A stretch of DNA of 64,000 nucleotides from Halogranum rubrum (GTDB lineage: Archaea > Halobacteriota > Halobacteria > Halobacteriales > Haloferacaceae): contig NZ_FOTC01000001.1 of the NCBI RefSeq assembly GCF_900114455.1, positions 831,058 through 895,057 of the forward strand. The letters are read 5' to 3'. Made by a program: the position numbers and the translations under genes. Positions 36,074-44,369 of this stretch are shown here, in pieces. The notes below the pieces were generated by a model. The model did not search any database. It was not told the DNA's origin and saw only the letters and a list, made by a program, of their open reading frames with translations. The first letter of the stretch is position 1, and the number at the start of each line of letters is the position of its first letter.

Positions 36074-36462
36074 GTGTGAGTGCGGGTTTCCGCTGTAAAT
36101 CGGGCGAGAGTGAGGTGGCATTTTCGAGCACGCCAACGAGTCGAGACGAGAGTGAAGAGTCCAAGTGCACGTTTCCGCTGTAAGTCGAGAGACGAGTGCA
36201 ACGAGGTAGGGTGACGTGAGTATACGACATCTTCGGTCCGGTTGAAAAAGAAGAAGAAAAAGAGAGAAACGTAGCCGAGAACCACCGAGAAACCAGTAGA
36301 CGACGTGCCAACGTCGTCAAAGAGAACCACAGTAATCTGTCGTGGTTAAGGGAGAGTGTGAGTGCGGGTTTCCGCTGTAACTGGCGAGTGGAGGACGACA
36401 GCTCGAACGGCCAAGGAAAAGAGTATATAAACAGCCAATTTCGGTGGGCGTTTCCGCTGTAA
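36074..36462 (+). repeat. Left set of origin boxes (4 direct copies)
   Basis: Exact tttccgctgtaa at 36087-36098, 36172-36183, 36369-36380 and 36451-36462. Copies 1 and 3 share 25 identical bases (36074-36098 and 36356-36380), extending left as gtgtgagtgcggg. Copies 2 and 4 have gtgcacg and gtgggcg in that place. The G-rich flank on the same side of every core suggests a two-part recognition site, like the core plus G-tract of other archaeal boxes. Confidence 0.9.
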
Positions 36463-36545
36463 AACTTTATCGTACGCTGTTCTAGATGGCATTCAGTCTC
36501 TAGCGTGAAAAGAAATTCGAAAAGTATATCATACAAATACAGATG
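36415..36545. other. AT-rich putative unwinding element
   Basis: This segment is far richer in A and T than the rest of the window, with stretches such as gagtatataaacagccaatt and gtatatcatacaaatacaga. It begins inside the last left box and ends at the purine-rich tract. Position between the inverted box sets fits a duplex-unwinding element. Confidence 0.65.
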
Positions 36546-36665
36546 GACTAGAACTAGAGTACGACTAGTAGAGAAAGTAGAGAAGAGAAGGTAGAGAGTA
36601 AAGAGTAGAAGAATGAGACAGTGATGAAGTGAAGCCAGTAGGGAAACGAGGGTGAAGGTACAATT
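36541..36665. other. Purine-rich tract in the origin
   Basis: About 120 bases of strong strand asymmetry: the + strand is mostly A and G (for example gtagagaaagtagagaagag and similar runs). A shorter tract, aaaaagaagaagaaaaagag, lies at 36244-36263. Such tracts are easily melted or can form unusual DNA structure, and may extend the unwinding region. Confidence 0.6.
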
Positions 36666-36816
36666 CGAGAGGAGACTGATAACGAGTGAACAGAGTGGTC
36701 TACGGGCCGAGAGTGGCGTGGATGAGTCTCTTTCGGGAACTGTCTCGTTGGTCTCTGTCGAGGATGCTCGACACCCAACTCCCGGCGTGCCATGCCGACC
36801 GGTCTGTTCGCTCCGA

Positions 36817-37204
36817 TTAGAGCGGAAACGTGCACGCACGCTCTCGATGTAACCGAGAGACGTACGTCGGTCTTACAACGGAAACGCGCACTCGCTCACT
36901 TCTACCGCCGCTTATTCACCGTCACTCGCCCGTCGTCACCGACCTGCCACCACCCGCCGTCGTTCACTATCACCAACTCGACGTCGCTCCTAGCGAGGGA
37001 CATCTGTCGTGTTCAGAGACGGACCCGACACCCCTCACGCCACCACTCCTTAGAGCGGAAACACGCGCGTCCACACTCGATACCGTAACTTCACAGACGC
37101 CGACGATAGAGCGGAAACGTCGACAGGGGTAGTGCGCGTCTTTCCGTTCTAACGTCCCGTACCGGACGCCACTGTACGATTGAACAGACGAGTTACAGCG
37201 GAAG
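36817..37204 (-). repeat. Right set of origin boxes (mostly inverted)
   Basis: Copies of ttacagcggaaa with one or two changes: ttagagcggaaa 36817-36828, ttacaacggaaa 36873-36884, ttagagcggaaa 37050-37061, atagagcggaaa 37106-37117, and ttacagcggaag 37193-37204. One copy faces the other way, tttccgttctaa 37141-37152. Cores are followed by c-g-c-g-c-a-c-rich flanks (cgcgcactcgctcac after the second), the complement of the left-hand gtgagtgcggg. Confidence 0.85.
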
Positions 37205-37250
37205 GGCGCATATAAACACTCAAGAGTATCGGCTGAGGCTGAGAGAACTG
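37193..37250 (+). promoter_or_regulatory. orc1/cdc6 promoter containing an origin box
   Basis: The last box (37193-37204) ends six bases before a clear TATA element, tataaa at 37211-37216, and the start codon is at 37251. The box therefore lies where the BRE and upstream activators sit, so initiator bound to it should block or modulate its own transcription. Confidence 0.7.
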
Positions 37251-38465
37251 ATGGGCGATATCTCCAACTATTTCGAGGGGGTCACGACGGTCTTCCGGAA
37301 CAAAGACCTCCTCCAAATCGACCACGTCCCCGACAACGAGCGTCTCATCATCGGCCGGGAGAGTCAGTTGAACGCGCTCGCCACTGGTCTGCAACCGGCC
37401 GTCGAGGGGCAGAAGCCGAACAACGTCCTCATCTACGGGAAGACGGGGACGGGCAAGTCTCTCTGCTCGAAGTTCATGGCTCGCCAATTGGTCTCCGCCG
37501 CCTCCGAGAACGACGTCTCCGTCGGCGTCGCCTACGTCGACTGCTTTCAAGACTCCACGGAGTCGCAGGTCATCCGCTCGCTCGGGTCGACTATCAACGA
37601 CCAGGAAGTCACGGACGAGACGTTCCCCGCCAGCGGTGTCTCCACGTCGGAGTGCTACAAGCGTGCCTGGCGCGTCATGGACGATCTGTACGACGTCGTC
37701 GTCGTCGTCCTCGACGAACTCGACAAGATGGACGACCCAAACTCGGCGCTGATGAACCTCTCGCGGGCCGCCGAAGCCGAGAAGATTCAGTCCTGCAAAC
37801 TCGGCATCATCGGTATCAGCAACAAACCGCGGTTCAAGGACCGACTGAACGAGCGTGCTCGCTCCAGTCTCTGCCAGCGTGACTTCGTCTTCCCGCCGTA
37901 CGACGCGAACCAGATCGAGAAGATTCTCGAAGCGCGTGACGGCGCGTTCAAAGACGACGTGCTCGAACCGGGCGTCATCCCCCGCGCCGCCGCCCTCGCC
38001 GCCCGGGAACACGGCGACGCGCGGAAGGCAATCGACATCCTGCGCACCGCGGGTGAAATGGCACAGGAGGAGCAAGCAGACACGGTCCGCGAAGGTCACG
38101 TTGACGCCGCACAAGTGCAGACCGAACGCGACCACCTCATCGAGGTACTAGCGGAACAGCCACCACACTCTCGCTACGTCCTGAAGTCCGTCGCGCTCCT
38201 CGACCAGCAGATGGACGACCGGGCGGTCAAATCGAGCGACGTCAACCAACTGTACCGCCAAATCTGTACCGAACAGTACAGCTCTGACCCCCTCTCGTGG
38301 CGTCGCGTGCGTGACCTCCTGCACGAACTGGAGTTCCTCGAAATCATCGAACGCAAGCGGAAAGGCGCGGGCCGCGGCGAGGGTGGCTACATGGAGACGC
38401 ATCTGCTCGACGCCCCGGAAATCGTTATCGACGCCTGCGACGCCATCGAGTCCGACGGTCGGTAA
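37251..38465 (+). CDS. orc1/cdc6: Orc1/Cdc6-type replication initiator
   Basis: A 404-residue AAA+ ATPase with a C-terminal winged helix. Walker A is IYGKTGTGKSLCSKF, Walker B is VVVVLDELDKMDD, sensor 1 lies in GIIGISNKPRF, and the initiator-specific insertion DRLNERARSSLCQRDFVFPP follows. The winged helix (about 320-404) includes RRVRDLLHELEFLEIIERKR. It binds the boxes upstream and loads the MCM helicase. The start MGDISNYFEGVTTVFRNKDL agrees with the TATA position. Haloarchaea have many orc genes; I cannot tell which numbered paralog this is. Confidence 0.96.
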   Translation: MGDISNYFEGVTTVFRNKDLLQIDHVPDNERLIIGRESQLNALATGLQPAVEGQKPNNVLIYGKTGTGKSLCSKFMARQLVSAASENDVSVGVAYVDCFQDSTESQVIRSLGSTINDQEVTDETFPASGVSTSECYKRAWRVMDDLYDVVVVVLDELDKMDDPNSALMNLSRAAEAEKIQSCKLGIIGISNKPRFKDRLNERARSSLCQRDFVFPPYDANQIEKILEARDGAFKDDVLEPGVIPRAAALAAREHGDARKAIDILRTAGEMAQEEQADTVREGHVDAAQVQTERDHLIEVLAEQPPHSRYVLKSVALLDQQMDDRAVKSSDVNQLYRQICTEQYSSDPLSWRRVRDLLHELEFLEIIERKRKGAGRGEGGYMETHLLDAPEIVIDACDAIESDGR

Positions 38466-38565
38466 CGCCGTTTTTCCTTCGCTCGATTTGTCCTTTCCTC
38501 GACTCTCTCAACTCTCTCGGCTCCAACTCCACGGGCCTTTATTCACCCACCTCTTTCTCTCGCCC

Positions 38566-39183
38566 ATGAACCCGGACGACAACCATCACGGATGGGCGAA
38601 CCGCTCCGGCGACTTCTCGCCCGCCTACTACGCGGAAATCGGCCCGAACGAGGTGAGCGAGACGCTCGTCACCGTGTTCGAGCATTTCGCTCCTGACGAC
38701 CCCGCTATTCTCGAAATCGGCTGTAGCTCCGGCCGACACCTCGCCCACCTGCTGGACCACGGATACGAGGACCTCACCGGCATCGACCTCAACGACGAGT
38801 CGTTCGAGGTGATGGCCGAGTACCACCCGCAACTGGCCGAGACGGGAACGTTCCTCGCGGGTGCCATCGAAGACTTACTCCCGGAGTTCCCCGACGACAA
38901 GTTCGACGTCGTCTACTCGGTGGAGACGCTCCAGCACGTTCACCCCGACGACGAGTGGGTGTTCGAAGAAGTCGCTCGCGTCTCCTCGGACATCGTCATC
39001 ACCGCAGAGAACGAAGGTAACAGTCCCCAGCGCGGGCGGAAAGGCGCAGAAGTGAGTTACGTCAACGACGACTTCCCGCTCTTTCACCGCAACTGGAAAG
39101 ACGTGTTCTCGGATATCGGTCTCGCCCAACTGCTCTGTGAACCGGGGAAGCGAGACACGGTTCGCGTATTTCGCGGGCTCTGA
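38566..39183 (+). CDS. SAM-dependent methyltransferase (class I)
   Basis: A 205-residue enzyme with the SAM loop ILEIGCSSGRHLAHLLDHG (motif I) and GIDLNDESFEVMAEY (motif II). DVVYSVETLQHVHPDD (motif IV region) follows. The glycine-rich E/DxGxGxG is altered to EIGCSSG, as in several small-molecule or tRNA methyltransferases. Substrate unknown. Start at 38566 (MNPDDNHHGWANRSGDFSPA); 100 bp after orc1/cdc6, same direction. Confidence 0.87.
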   Translation: MNPDDNHHGWANRSGDFSPAYYAEIGPNEVSETLVTVFEHFAPDDPAILEIGCSSGRHLAHLLDHGYEDLTGIDLNDESFEVMAEYHPQLAETGTFLAGAIEDLLPEFPDDKFDVVYSVETLQHVHPDDEWVFEEVARVSSDIVITAENEGNSPQRGRKGAEVSYVNDDFPLFHRNWKDVFSDIGLAQLLCEPGKRDTVRVFRGL

Positions 39184-39266
39184 TACCGCTGTCTCACGCG
39201 TTTAGCGTACACTGACGACTACCGCACACCGGAGATATTTGTGTCGGTCGTGAGAACCGAGGACAC

Positions 39267-40949
39267 ATGACGTGGTACGTCTCCGTTCCGACCGAGTCCT
39301 ACGAGGTCGCTCGCGACGAGTTCTCGTGGGCGTTCCCCGACGGCTACAACGCGGCGACCGACTTCCTCCGTAAGCACGACCACGCCGACGACCGGACCGC
39401 GCTCTCGCAACTCGCCTCGGACGGCACCCGCGAGGCGTACACGTTTGCCGACCTCGACCGACGGTCGGACCGAGTCGCCAACGCACTCCGTGCTCGTGGC
39501 GTCGACCGCGGCGACCGGGTCGCCGTCTTCGTCCCGCAGAAACCCGCGAACGTCCTCACCCACCTCGCCTGCTGGAAGTTAGGTGCCGTCTCGCTTCCGC
39601 TCTCGATTCTCTTCGGCGAGGAGGCACTCCGCTACCGACTTCGAGACAGCGAGACCACCGTCGTCGTCGCCGACGAGAGCGTCCTCGACACCGTCGTGGC
39701 CGCCGCCCCCGACTGTCCCGACCTGACGCACGTGCTGACGGTCGACGCTGACGCTGACGGCACTCCCGCGCCGTCCGACCGCGACACCGACGACTCGACG
39801 ACGTGGGACCGATTCGCCGCCGTCGTCGACGACGCCCCATCCGCGTTCGACGTCGCCGACACCGACCACGAGACACCCGCAATCGTGATGTACACGAGCG
39901 GAAGCACCGGACCGCCGAAAGCTGTCCTCCACGGTCACGGCCTCTGGGCCGGCCACTGTCCGGCGTTCTCGATGTACTTCGAACACGAGGTCCACGCCGA
40001 CGACGCGGTGTTCTGGACGCCCGCAGATTGGGCGTGGATCGGCGCACTCGGCGATCTCGTCTTTCCCGCGTGGCACTACGGCCAACCGGTCGTCGGCCAC
40101 CCGATGGGGAAGTTCGACCCCGAGCGCGCCTTCGAGATTCTCGCCGAGTTCGACGTGACCCACACGTTTCTCCCGCCGACGGCCATCCGGATGATGATGA
40201 GCGTCGACGACCCGACCGGCCGGTTCGACCTGTCGCTGCGAGCCATCTGCTCCGGTGGCGAACCGCTGACACCCGAGATTCTCGACTGGGCGGCGGAGTC
40301 ACTCGGCGGCGTCGCTGTCAACGAACTCTACGGCCAGACGGAGGCGAACCTCCTCGTGACCAACTGCCAACAGTGGTTCGAGGCGCAACCGGGAAGCATG
40401 GGAAAGCCCGTCCCTGGCCACGACGTCGCCGTCGTCGACCCGGAGACGGGCGAGCGACGACCGACGAGCGACGTCGGAGAGATTGCGGTCCGACGCGACG
40501 GCGACCCGGTCGTGTTTCGGGAGTACCTCGACGACCCGGAGAAGACGGCCGCCACGACGGTCGGCGACTGGCATCTCACCGGTGACCTCGGCGTCGAAGA
40601 CGACGACGGCTATCTCTGGTTCAAGTCCCGAGACGACGACCTCATCATCACCAGCGGCTACCGGGTCGGTCCGGGCGAGGTCGAACAGGTACTGCTCGAA
40701 CACGAGGCAGTCGAGCAGGTCGGCGTCGTCGGAGTTCCGGACGAGATGCGCGGAGAGGTTGTCAAGGCGTTCGTTCAACTCGTTCGACCGACCGGCAGTG
40801 TGACCGCCGCCGACGCGATACGCGACGAACTGCGTGACCTCGTTCGGTCGCGCCTCGCGAAGTACGAGTACCCGCGCGAAATCGAGTTCGTCGACGAACT
40901 CCCGCAGACGACGACCGGAAAGATTCAGCGTCGGAAGCTACGTGAGTGA
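39267..40949 (+). CDS. Acyl-CoA synthetase, AMP-forming
   Basis: A 560-residue adenylate-forming ligase that activates a carboxylic acid with ATP and loads it on CoA. Motifs: IVMYTSGSTGPPKAVLHGHG (A3), NELYGQTEANLL (A5), WHLTGDLGVEDDDGYLWFKS (A7), YRVGPGEVEQVLLEH (A8) and the catalytic lysine of TTTGKIQRRKLRE (A10). Similarity is highest to the acetate/medium-chain branch (start WYVSVPTESYEVARDEFSW). Substrate chain length unknown. Single gene. Confidence 0.93.
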   Translation: MTWYVSVPTESYEVARDEFSWAFPDGYNAATDFLRKHDHADDRTALSQLASDGTREAYTFADLDRRSDRVANALRARGVDRGDRVAVFVPQKPANVLTHLACWKLGAVSLPLSILFGEEALRYRLRDSETTVVVADESVLDTVVAAAPDCPDLTHVLTVDADADGTPAPSDRDTDDSTTWDRFAAVVDDAPSAFDVADTDHETPAIVMYTSGSTGPPKAVLHGHGLWAGHCPAFSMYFEHEVHADDAVFWTPADWAWIGALGDLVFPAWHYGQPVVGHPMGKFDPERAFEILAEFDVTHTFLPPTAIRMMMSVDDPTGRFDLSLRAICSGGEPLTPEILDWAAESLGGVAVNELYGQTEANLLVTNCQQWFEAQPGSMGKPVPGHDVAVVDPETGERRPTSDVGEIAVRRDGDPVVFREYLDDPEKTAATTVGDWHLTGDLGVEDDDGYLWFKSRDDDLIITSGYRVGPGEVEQVLLEHEAVEQVGVVGVPDEMRGEVVKAFVQLVRPTGSVTAADAIRDELRDLVRSRLAKYEYPREIEFVDELPQTTTGKIQRRKLRE

Positions 40950-41037
40950 GAGACGGATGCAGAAGAGAGAGTAGGCCACTGGAGAACCGAGCGAGTTAGC
41001 GAGCGACGAGAGCCAAGCAGGTGAGCGAGCGCTGCTG

Positions 41038-41358
41038 TCACCGCGTCTCCGGCAACTCGTACTCGTCGGGCGACGGAATGTACAGCACGTCGATGGTGAA
41101 GCCGAGTGCGAGCGGCATCCCGATAGCCAACCCGAGGAGTGACGGTGTCCCGAGCGTGAGTCCGCCGCTGATGCCGAGTACGCCGAAGAACACCAGCGTC
41201 GTCACCCCCAGTACGAGCGGGATGAGGAGCAACGCGTAGATGACCGACCCCCACTGCGTCTTCAGGCGGATGCGAAAGAACCGTGTCATCACGGCGGCGA
41301 TGAGCGTGTGAATCGCGAGGACAACCCCGAGGAGGACGAGGCTGATGACCGAGACCAT
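41038..41358 (-). CDS. Small three-helix membrane protein
   Basis: A 106-residue protein with about three membrane helices (SVISLVLLGVVLAIHTLIAA, VIYALLLIPLVLGVTTLVFF, SLLGLAIGMPLALGFTIDVL) and a short polar tail, YIPSPDEYELPETR. Homologs with this tail are widespread in haloarchaea without assigned function. ATG at 41358 chosen because the upstream extension overlaps the start of the divergent dehydrogenase gene. Confidence 0.75.
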   Translation of the reverse strand: MVSVISLVLLGVVLAIHTLIAAVMTRFFRIRLKTQWGSVIYALLLIPLVLGVTTLVFFGVLGISGGLTLGTPSLLGLAIGMPLALGFTIDVLYIPSPDEYELPETR

Positions 41359-41485
41359 AGGCGTGTTAAGCGACCGGTCGACTTTGCCCTGTCGGAAGCC
41401 GAACGGATATCTCGTCCGTCCGTGACCTCTCTCCCGTCGTCGCGTTCCCGCCTGATTTATCACTGTCGACCGTGACGCATCGGCC

Positions 41486-42535
41486 ATGTACCGATGTATC
41501 GGCGAGCGGTCTCTCGACGAGACGGGCGTCTCCGTCGACGAGGCACGCGCGCTCTTTCGGGATATGGTCCGCGTCCGTCGGTTCGACGAGCGGTCGTTGG
41601 CCCTCCAGCGCCGTGGATGGATGAGCGGTTATCCCCCGTTCAAGGGACAGGAAGCCTCGCAGGTCGGTGCCGCCCACGCGATGGCCGACGACGACTGGCT
41701 CTTTCCGACGTACCGTTCGAACGCGCTCCAACTGGCGCGCGGTGTCCCGCCCTCCGACATCTTCCTCTTCCGACGTGGCCACGCGGAGTATCACTCCGAG
41801 CACGACGTTCCGGTGTTCCCGCAGGCCGTCCCCATCGCGACGCAGATTCCGCACGCCACCGGCGCGGGGATGGCTCGCAACTACACGGACAACGACGAGG
41901 CGATGCTCGTCTGCTTCGGCGACGGCGCGACGAGCGAGGGCGACTTCCACGAAGGGCTGAACTTCGCGGGCGTCTTCGACGCCCCAGCCGTCTTCTTCTG
42001 TGAGAACAACGGGTGGGCTATCTCGCTTCCACAGAACCGACAGACTGCCAGCGACTCCATCGCGGTCAAAGCCGAAGCCTACGGGATGGAAGGCGTCCAA
42101 GTCGACGGCAACGACCCGCTGGCCGTCTACAAGATGGTCGAAGACTGTCTCCGGAGTGCTCGCGAAGGAAATCCGGTGCTCGTCGAGAGTCTGACCTACC
42201 GGCAGGGTGCACACACCACCGCCGACGACCCGAGTCGCTATCGCGACGAAGACCCGGACGTCCCCGAGTGGCGCAAGCGTGACCCGCTGGACCGGTACGA
42301 GGAGTACCTCCGCGAGCAGGGTGTCGTCGACGACGAGTTCGTGGAGTCCGTGTACGAAGAGGCCGACGAGGAACTCGCCGCCGCAGTGAAGAAAGCGGAG
42401 TCCGTCGACGACCCGGACCCCGCGGAACTGTTCGACTCCGTCTTCGCAGACGCGCCACCGAGCCTTCGGAAGCAAGAGGCGGAACTACAGGACTTCCTCA
42501 CGCGACACGACCCGCAGGAACTCGACTTGAGTTAA
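41486..42535 (+). CDS. 2-oxoacid dehydrogenase E1 alpha subunit, orphan
   Basis: A 349-residue thiamine-diphosphate protein of the pyruvate/branched-chain 2-oxoacid dehydrogenase alpha type. The TPP motif runs GDGATSEGDFHEGLNFAG...NNGWAIS, and the substrate region GYPPFKGQEASQVGAAHAM and phosphorylation-loop region SLTYRQGAHTTADDPSRYR are present. An active enzyme needs the E1 beta, E2 and E3 subunits; none is adjacent, unlike the usual gene order. It may pair with subunits encoded elsewhere. ATG at 41486 is 127 bp from the divergent membrane gene. Confidence 0.92.
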   Translation: MYRCIGERSLDETGVSVDEARALFRDMVRVRRFDERSLALQRRGWMSGYPPFKGQEASQVGAAHAMADDDWLFPTYRSNALQLARGVPPSDIFLFRRGHAEYHSEHDVPVFPQAVPIATQIPHATGAGMARNYTDNDEAMLVCFGDGATSEGDFHEGLNFAGVFDAPAVFFCENNGWAISLPQNRQTASDSIAVKAEAYGMEGVQVDGNDPLAVYKMVEDCLRSAREGNPVLVESLTYRQGAHTTADDPSRYRDEDPDVPEWRKRDPLDRYEEYLREQGVVDDEFVESVYEEADEELAAAVKKAESVDDPDPAELFDSVFADAPPSLRKQEAELQDFLTRHDPQELDLS

Positions 42536-42544
42536 CGCCGGCGT

Positions 42545-42922
42545 TCAGGGATACTGTCCCGTGACGACCTGTCCGACCCGAATCGTCGCCATCGCGCCGA
42601 GAAATCCGAAGATTCCGGCAATCGTCGGTGTCGGGACGAGAGCGAACAACGCTTGACCGAGTAGACTGGCGACGAAGATAGCTACAAACTGGGCTCTCGA
42701 CGGCGTCGACCGACCACGGACACGCGTGAGTCCGTCGCTCCACATCCCGACGACGCCGAACAGCGACCCGAGAGCACCGAAGAGTGCCCCCTCGACGCTC
42801 AGTAGCACATCCCACGCCGTGACGATGGGAGTGACAACACCGATAAGCACGACGCTGCCCGCGTAGAACAGAAGTTCGCGTCTGACTCGTGGGTGAGAAC
42901 GGTTGGACTGTGTGGAGGGCAT
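42545..42922 (-). CDS. Four-helix membrane protein, unknown
   Basis: A 125-residue hydrophobic protein with four predicted helices (LLFYAGSVVLIGVVTPIVTA, EGALFGALGSLFGVVGMW, AQFVAIFVASLLGQALFALV, IAGIFGFLGAMATIRVGQVV). Its end lies 9 bp from the E1-alpha stop, convergent. No domain recognised. Confidence 0.7.
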   Translation of the reverse strand: MPSTQSNRSHPRVRRELLFYAGSVVLIGVVTPIVTAWDVLLSVEGALFGALGSLFGVVGMWSDGLTRVRGRSTPSRAQFVAIFVASLLGQALFALVPTPTIAGIFGFLGAMATIRVGQVVTGQYP

Positions 42923-42996
42923 CTACCGTTCGAGAGAGCGGGATGTCGGATAAGTGACGTGGTCGCTCGGACGGGCTTCACTTCCCACCACCTCAC

Positions 42997-43230
42997 TCAG
43001 TCGTCGAGCGAGATGTAGGTCTTGGCGTCGTCGACGCCTTTCAGCCCTTGGACGTCGCTCGAAGACGTCTTCAACACGTCGTACACCTCGTCGGTGTCGA
43101 GTTCGGCGATGATGTCCCAGTCGCCCGCGACGATGTGGGCTTCCGAAATCTGTGAGAGGCCACGGATGGCGTCGACCAGTCGTTCGGACTCTCCGGCGGC
43201 GGTCTTCACCATGATGAACGAGTGAACCAT
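42997..43230 (-). CDS. Stand-alone Lrp/AsnC ligand-binding (RAM) domain, copy 1
   Basis: A 77-residue protein that is only the effector-binding alpha/beta domain of Lrp regulators, with no DNA-binding part. The pattern VHSFIMVKTAAGESERLVDA...EAHIVAGDWDIIAELDTDEV...DDAKTYISLDD matches the domain end to end. Such stand-alone RAM domains bind amino acids or combine with full Lrp proteins. Divergent from trkA (106 bp) and a paralog of the gene after trkA. Confidence 0.87.
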   Translation of the reverse strand: MVHSFIMVKTAAGESERLVDAIRGLSQISEAHIVAGDWDIIAELDTDEVYDVLKTSSSDVQGLKGVDDAKTYISLDD

Positions 43231-43336
43231 GACAGTGTGGTACACTCCAGCATGGCAAAAACCTTGCTCCAGCGTAGAGATGGTGTCCATAGCTATCGGG
43301 GTAAAGTTATTCACCTCCCCTGTCGTACGGTGTGCC

Positions 43337-44023
43337 ATGCGGTTCGTTATCATAGGCGCGGGACGGGTGGGTCTTCGTACGGCACGTGTCTTGCGTGAAG
43401 AGGGCCACGAGGTAACGCTCATCGAATCGAACACGGACATCGCAGAACGCGCCCGAACCGCCGGTTTCGAGGTCATCGAAGGCGACGGCGCGCACGAAGC
43501 GACGCTCGAACAGGCTGGTGTCGACGAAGCGGACGCCGTCGGCGCACTCACGGCAGACCTGAACGTCAACTTCGCAGCCTGCATGATTGCGAAACACCAC
43601 GGCTGTCGGACCGTGATGCGCATCGACGAAGACTACCGCGAGGAGATTTACCAGAAGTACGCCGACGAAGTCGACGAAATCGTCTACCCCGAGCGACTCG
43701 GTGCCATCGGTGCGAAGAACGCACTACTCGGCGGGTCGATTCGTGCAATCGCCGACATCGCTCAACATCTGCAGGTCATCCTCTTCACCGTCACCGAGGA
43801 GTCGCCGATGAACGGCTACACCATCAGTGAAGTCGCACTGCCGGCACAGGCCCGCATCCTCGCGTTCGGTAAGGAGGACGTTCCCATGGGGATTCCGCTC
43901 CCCGACGACTCGCTCGAAACGGGCGACAGACTCGCCGTCCTCGCGGACTTCTCGGTCCTCGACGAGGTCCGTCAACTCCTGGTCGGCCAAGAGAGTGCAG
44001 CAGTGGCGATGGGAGGTGAGTGA
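43337..44023 (+). CDS. trkA: TrkA-type potassium uptake regulator
   Basis: A 228-residue cytosolic subunit controlling a K+ channel or symporter (KtrA-like, single module). TrkA-N (RCK) domain 1-130 with the nucleotide loop VIIGAGRVGLRTARVLREEG and IEGDGAHEATLEQAGVDEAD. The TrkA-C domain is about 140-215 (LFTVTEESPMNGYTISEVAL). Potassium uptake is central to salt-in haloarchaea. No membrane subunit is adjacent. ATG at 43337 chosen, as the nucleotide-binding strand begins at once. Confidence 0.92.
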   Translation: MRFVIIGAGRVGLRTARVLREEGHEVTLIESNTDIAERARTAGFEVIEGDGAHEATLEQAGVDEADAVGALTADLNVNFAACMIAKHHGCRTVMRIDEDYREEIYQKYADEVDEIVYPERLGAIGAKNALLGGSIRAIADIAQHLQVILFTVTEESPMNGYTISEVALPAQARILAFGKEDVPMGIPLPDDSLETGDRLAVLADFSVLDEVRQLLVGQESAAVAMGGE

Positions 44024-44025
44024 AC

Positions 44026-44256
44026 ATGGTCACAGCGTACATCATGGTCAAGGCGAACACCGGCGAAGCAGACCGTCTGAAAGGCGAGATAGAGGCGCTC
44101 GACGGCGTCACCTCTGCACACATCGTCGCCGGCGACGTCGACTTCATCGTGAAAGTCTCCGTCGAGACGCCCGCAGAGGTGAAGAACATCGTCGCGGACC
44201 ACATCCAAGCGATCAGCGGCGTCGAAGACACCCAGACGTACATCTCGATGGACTGA
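44026..44256 (+). CDS. Stand-alone Lrp/AsnC ligand-binding (RAM) domain, copy 2
   Basis: A 76-residue paralog of the gene at 42997: VTAYIMVKANTGEADRLKGE...SAHIVAGDVDFIVKVSVETP...GVEDTQTYISMD. Its ATG is 2 bases after the trkA stop (a GTG overlapping the stop at 44020 is the alternative), so it is translationally linked to trkA. Together the two RAM proteins bracket trkA on both sides. Confidence 0.88.
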   Translation: MVTAYIMVKANTGEADRLKGEIEALDGVTSAHIVAGDVDFIVKVSVETPAEVKNIVADHIQAISGVEDTQTYISMD

Positions 44257-44312
44257 GTCGGTCGCCCGCGTCACCGCTCTTCGTCTCTGTCGTATTATCG
44301 TTCGAATCCAGC

Positions 44313-44361
44313 AACTCAGTCGACGCCGGTAACTCGATTGACACCGGTAACTCAGATCACC
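44313..44361. repeat. 18-bp tandem repeat, 2.7 copies
   Basis: aactcagtcgacgccggt (44313-44330), aactcgattgacaccggt (44331-44348) and a partial third unit aactcagatcacc (44349-44361). The array lies between convergent genes. It is too short and imperfect for any defined element. Confidence 0.5.
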
Positions 44362-44369
44362 CTAAGTCG

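Larger units (their letters stand above)
35990..37250. other. Replication origin (oriC-type) beside orc1/cdc6
   Basis: About 1.26 kb without a gene, holding ten copies of one repeat with core ttacagcggaaac. Four copies in the tttccgctgtaa direction lie left of an AT-rich and then purine-rich centre, and five of six right-hand copies face the other way. The orc1/cdc6 gene follows at once. Inverted origin-recognition boxes flanking an unwinding element and adjoining an initiator gene is the established haloarchaeal origin layout. The repeat differs from the best-known haloarchaeal box (a TTCCA..GGAAAC type with a G-tract), so it should be specific to this initiator. Confidence 0.88.

Noticed and set aside
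35922-36839. Long open frame on the minus strand through the origin (305 codons)
   Set aside because: It is not acidic, is rich in Ser, Leu and Arg, and contains repeated LQRKPALT-like words that are just the translated origin boxes. It overlaps the AT-rich centre and has no family.
36074-37204. Repeats near orc1/cdc6 as a CRISPR array
   Set aside because: Copies are 12-25 bases, unevenly spaced and in both directions, with no spacers of constant length and no cas gene.
44313-44361. Tandem 18-mers as an attachment site beside a mobile element
   Set aside because: No integrase or transposase nearby, and the units are imperfect.
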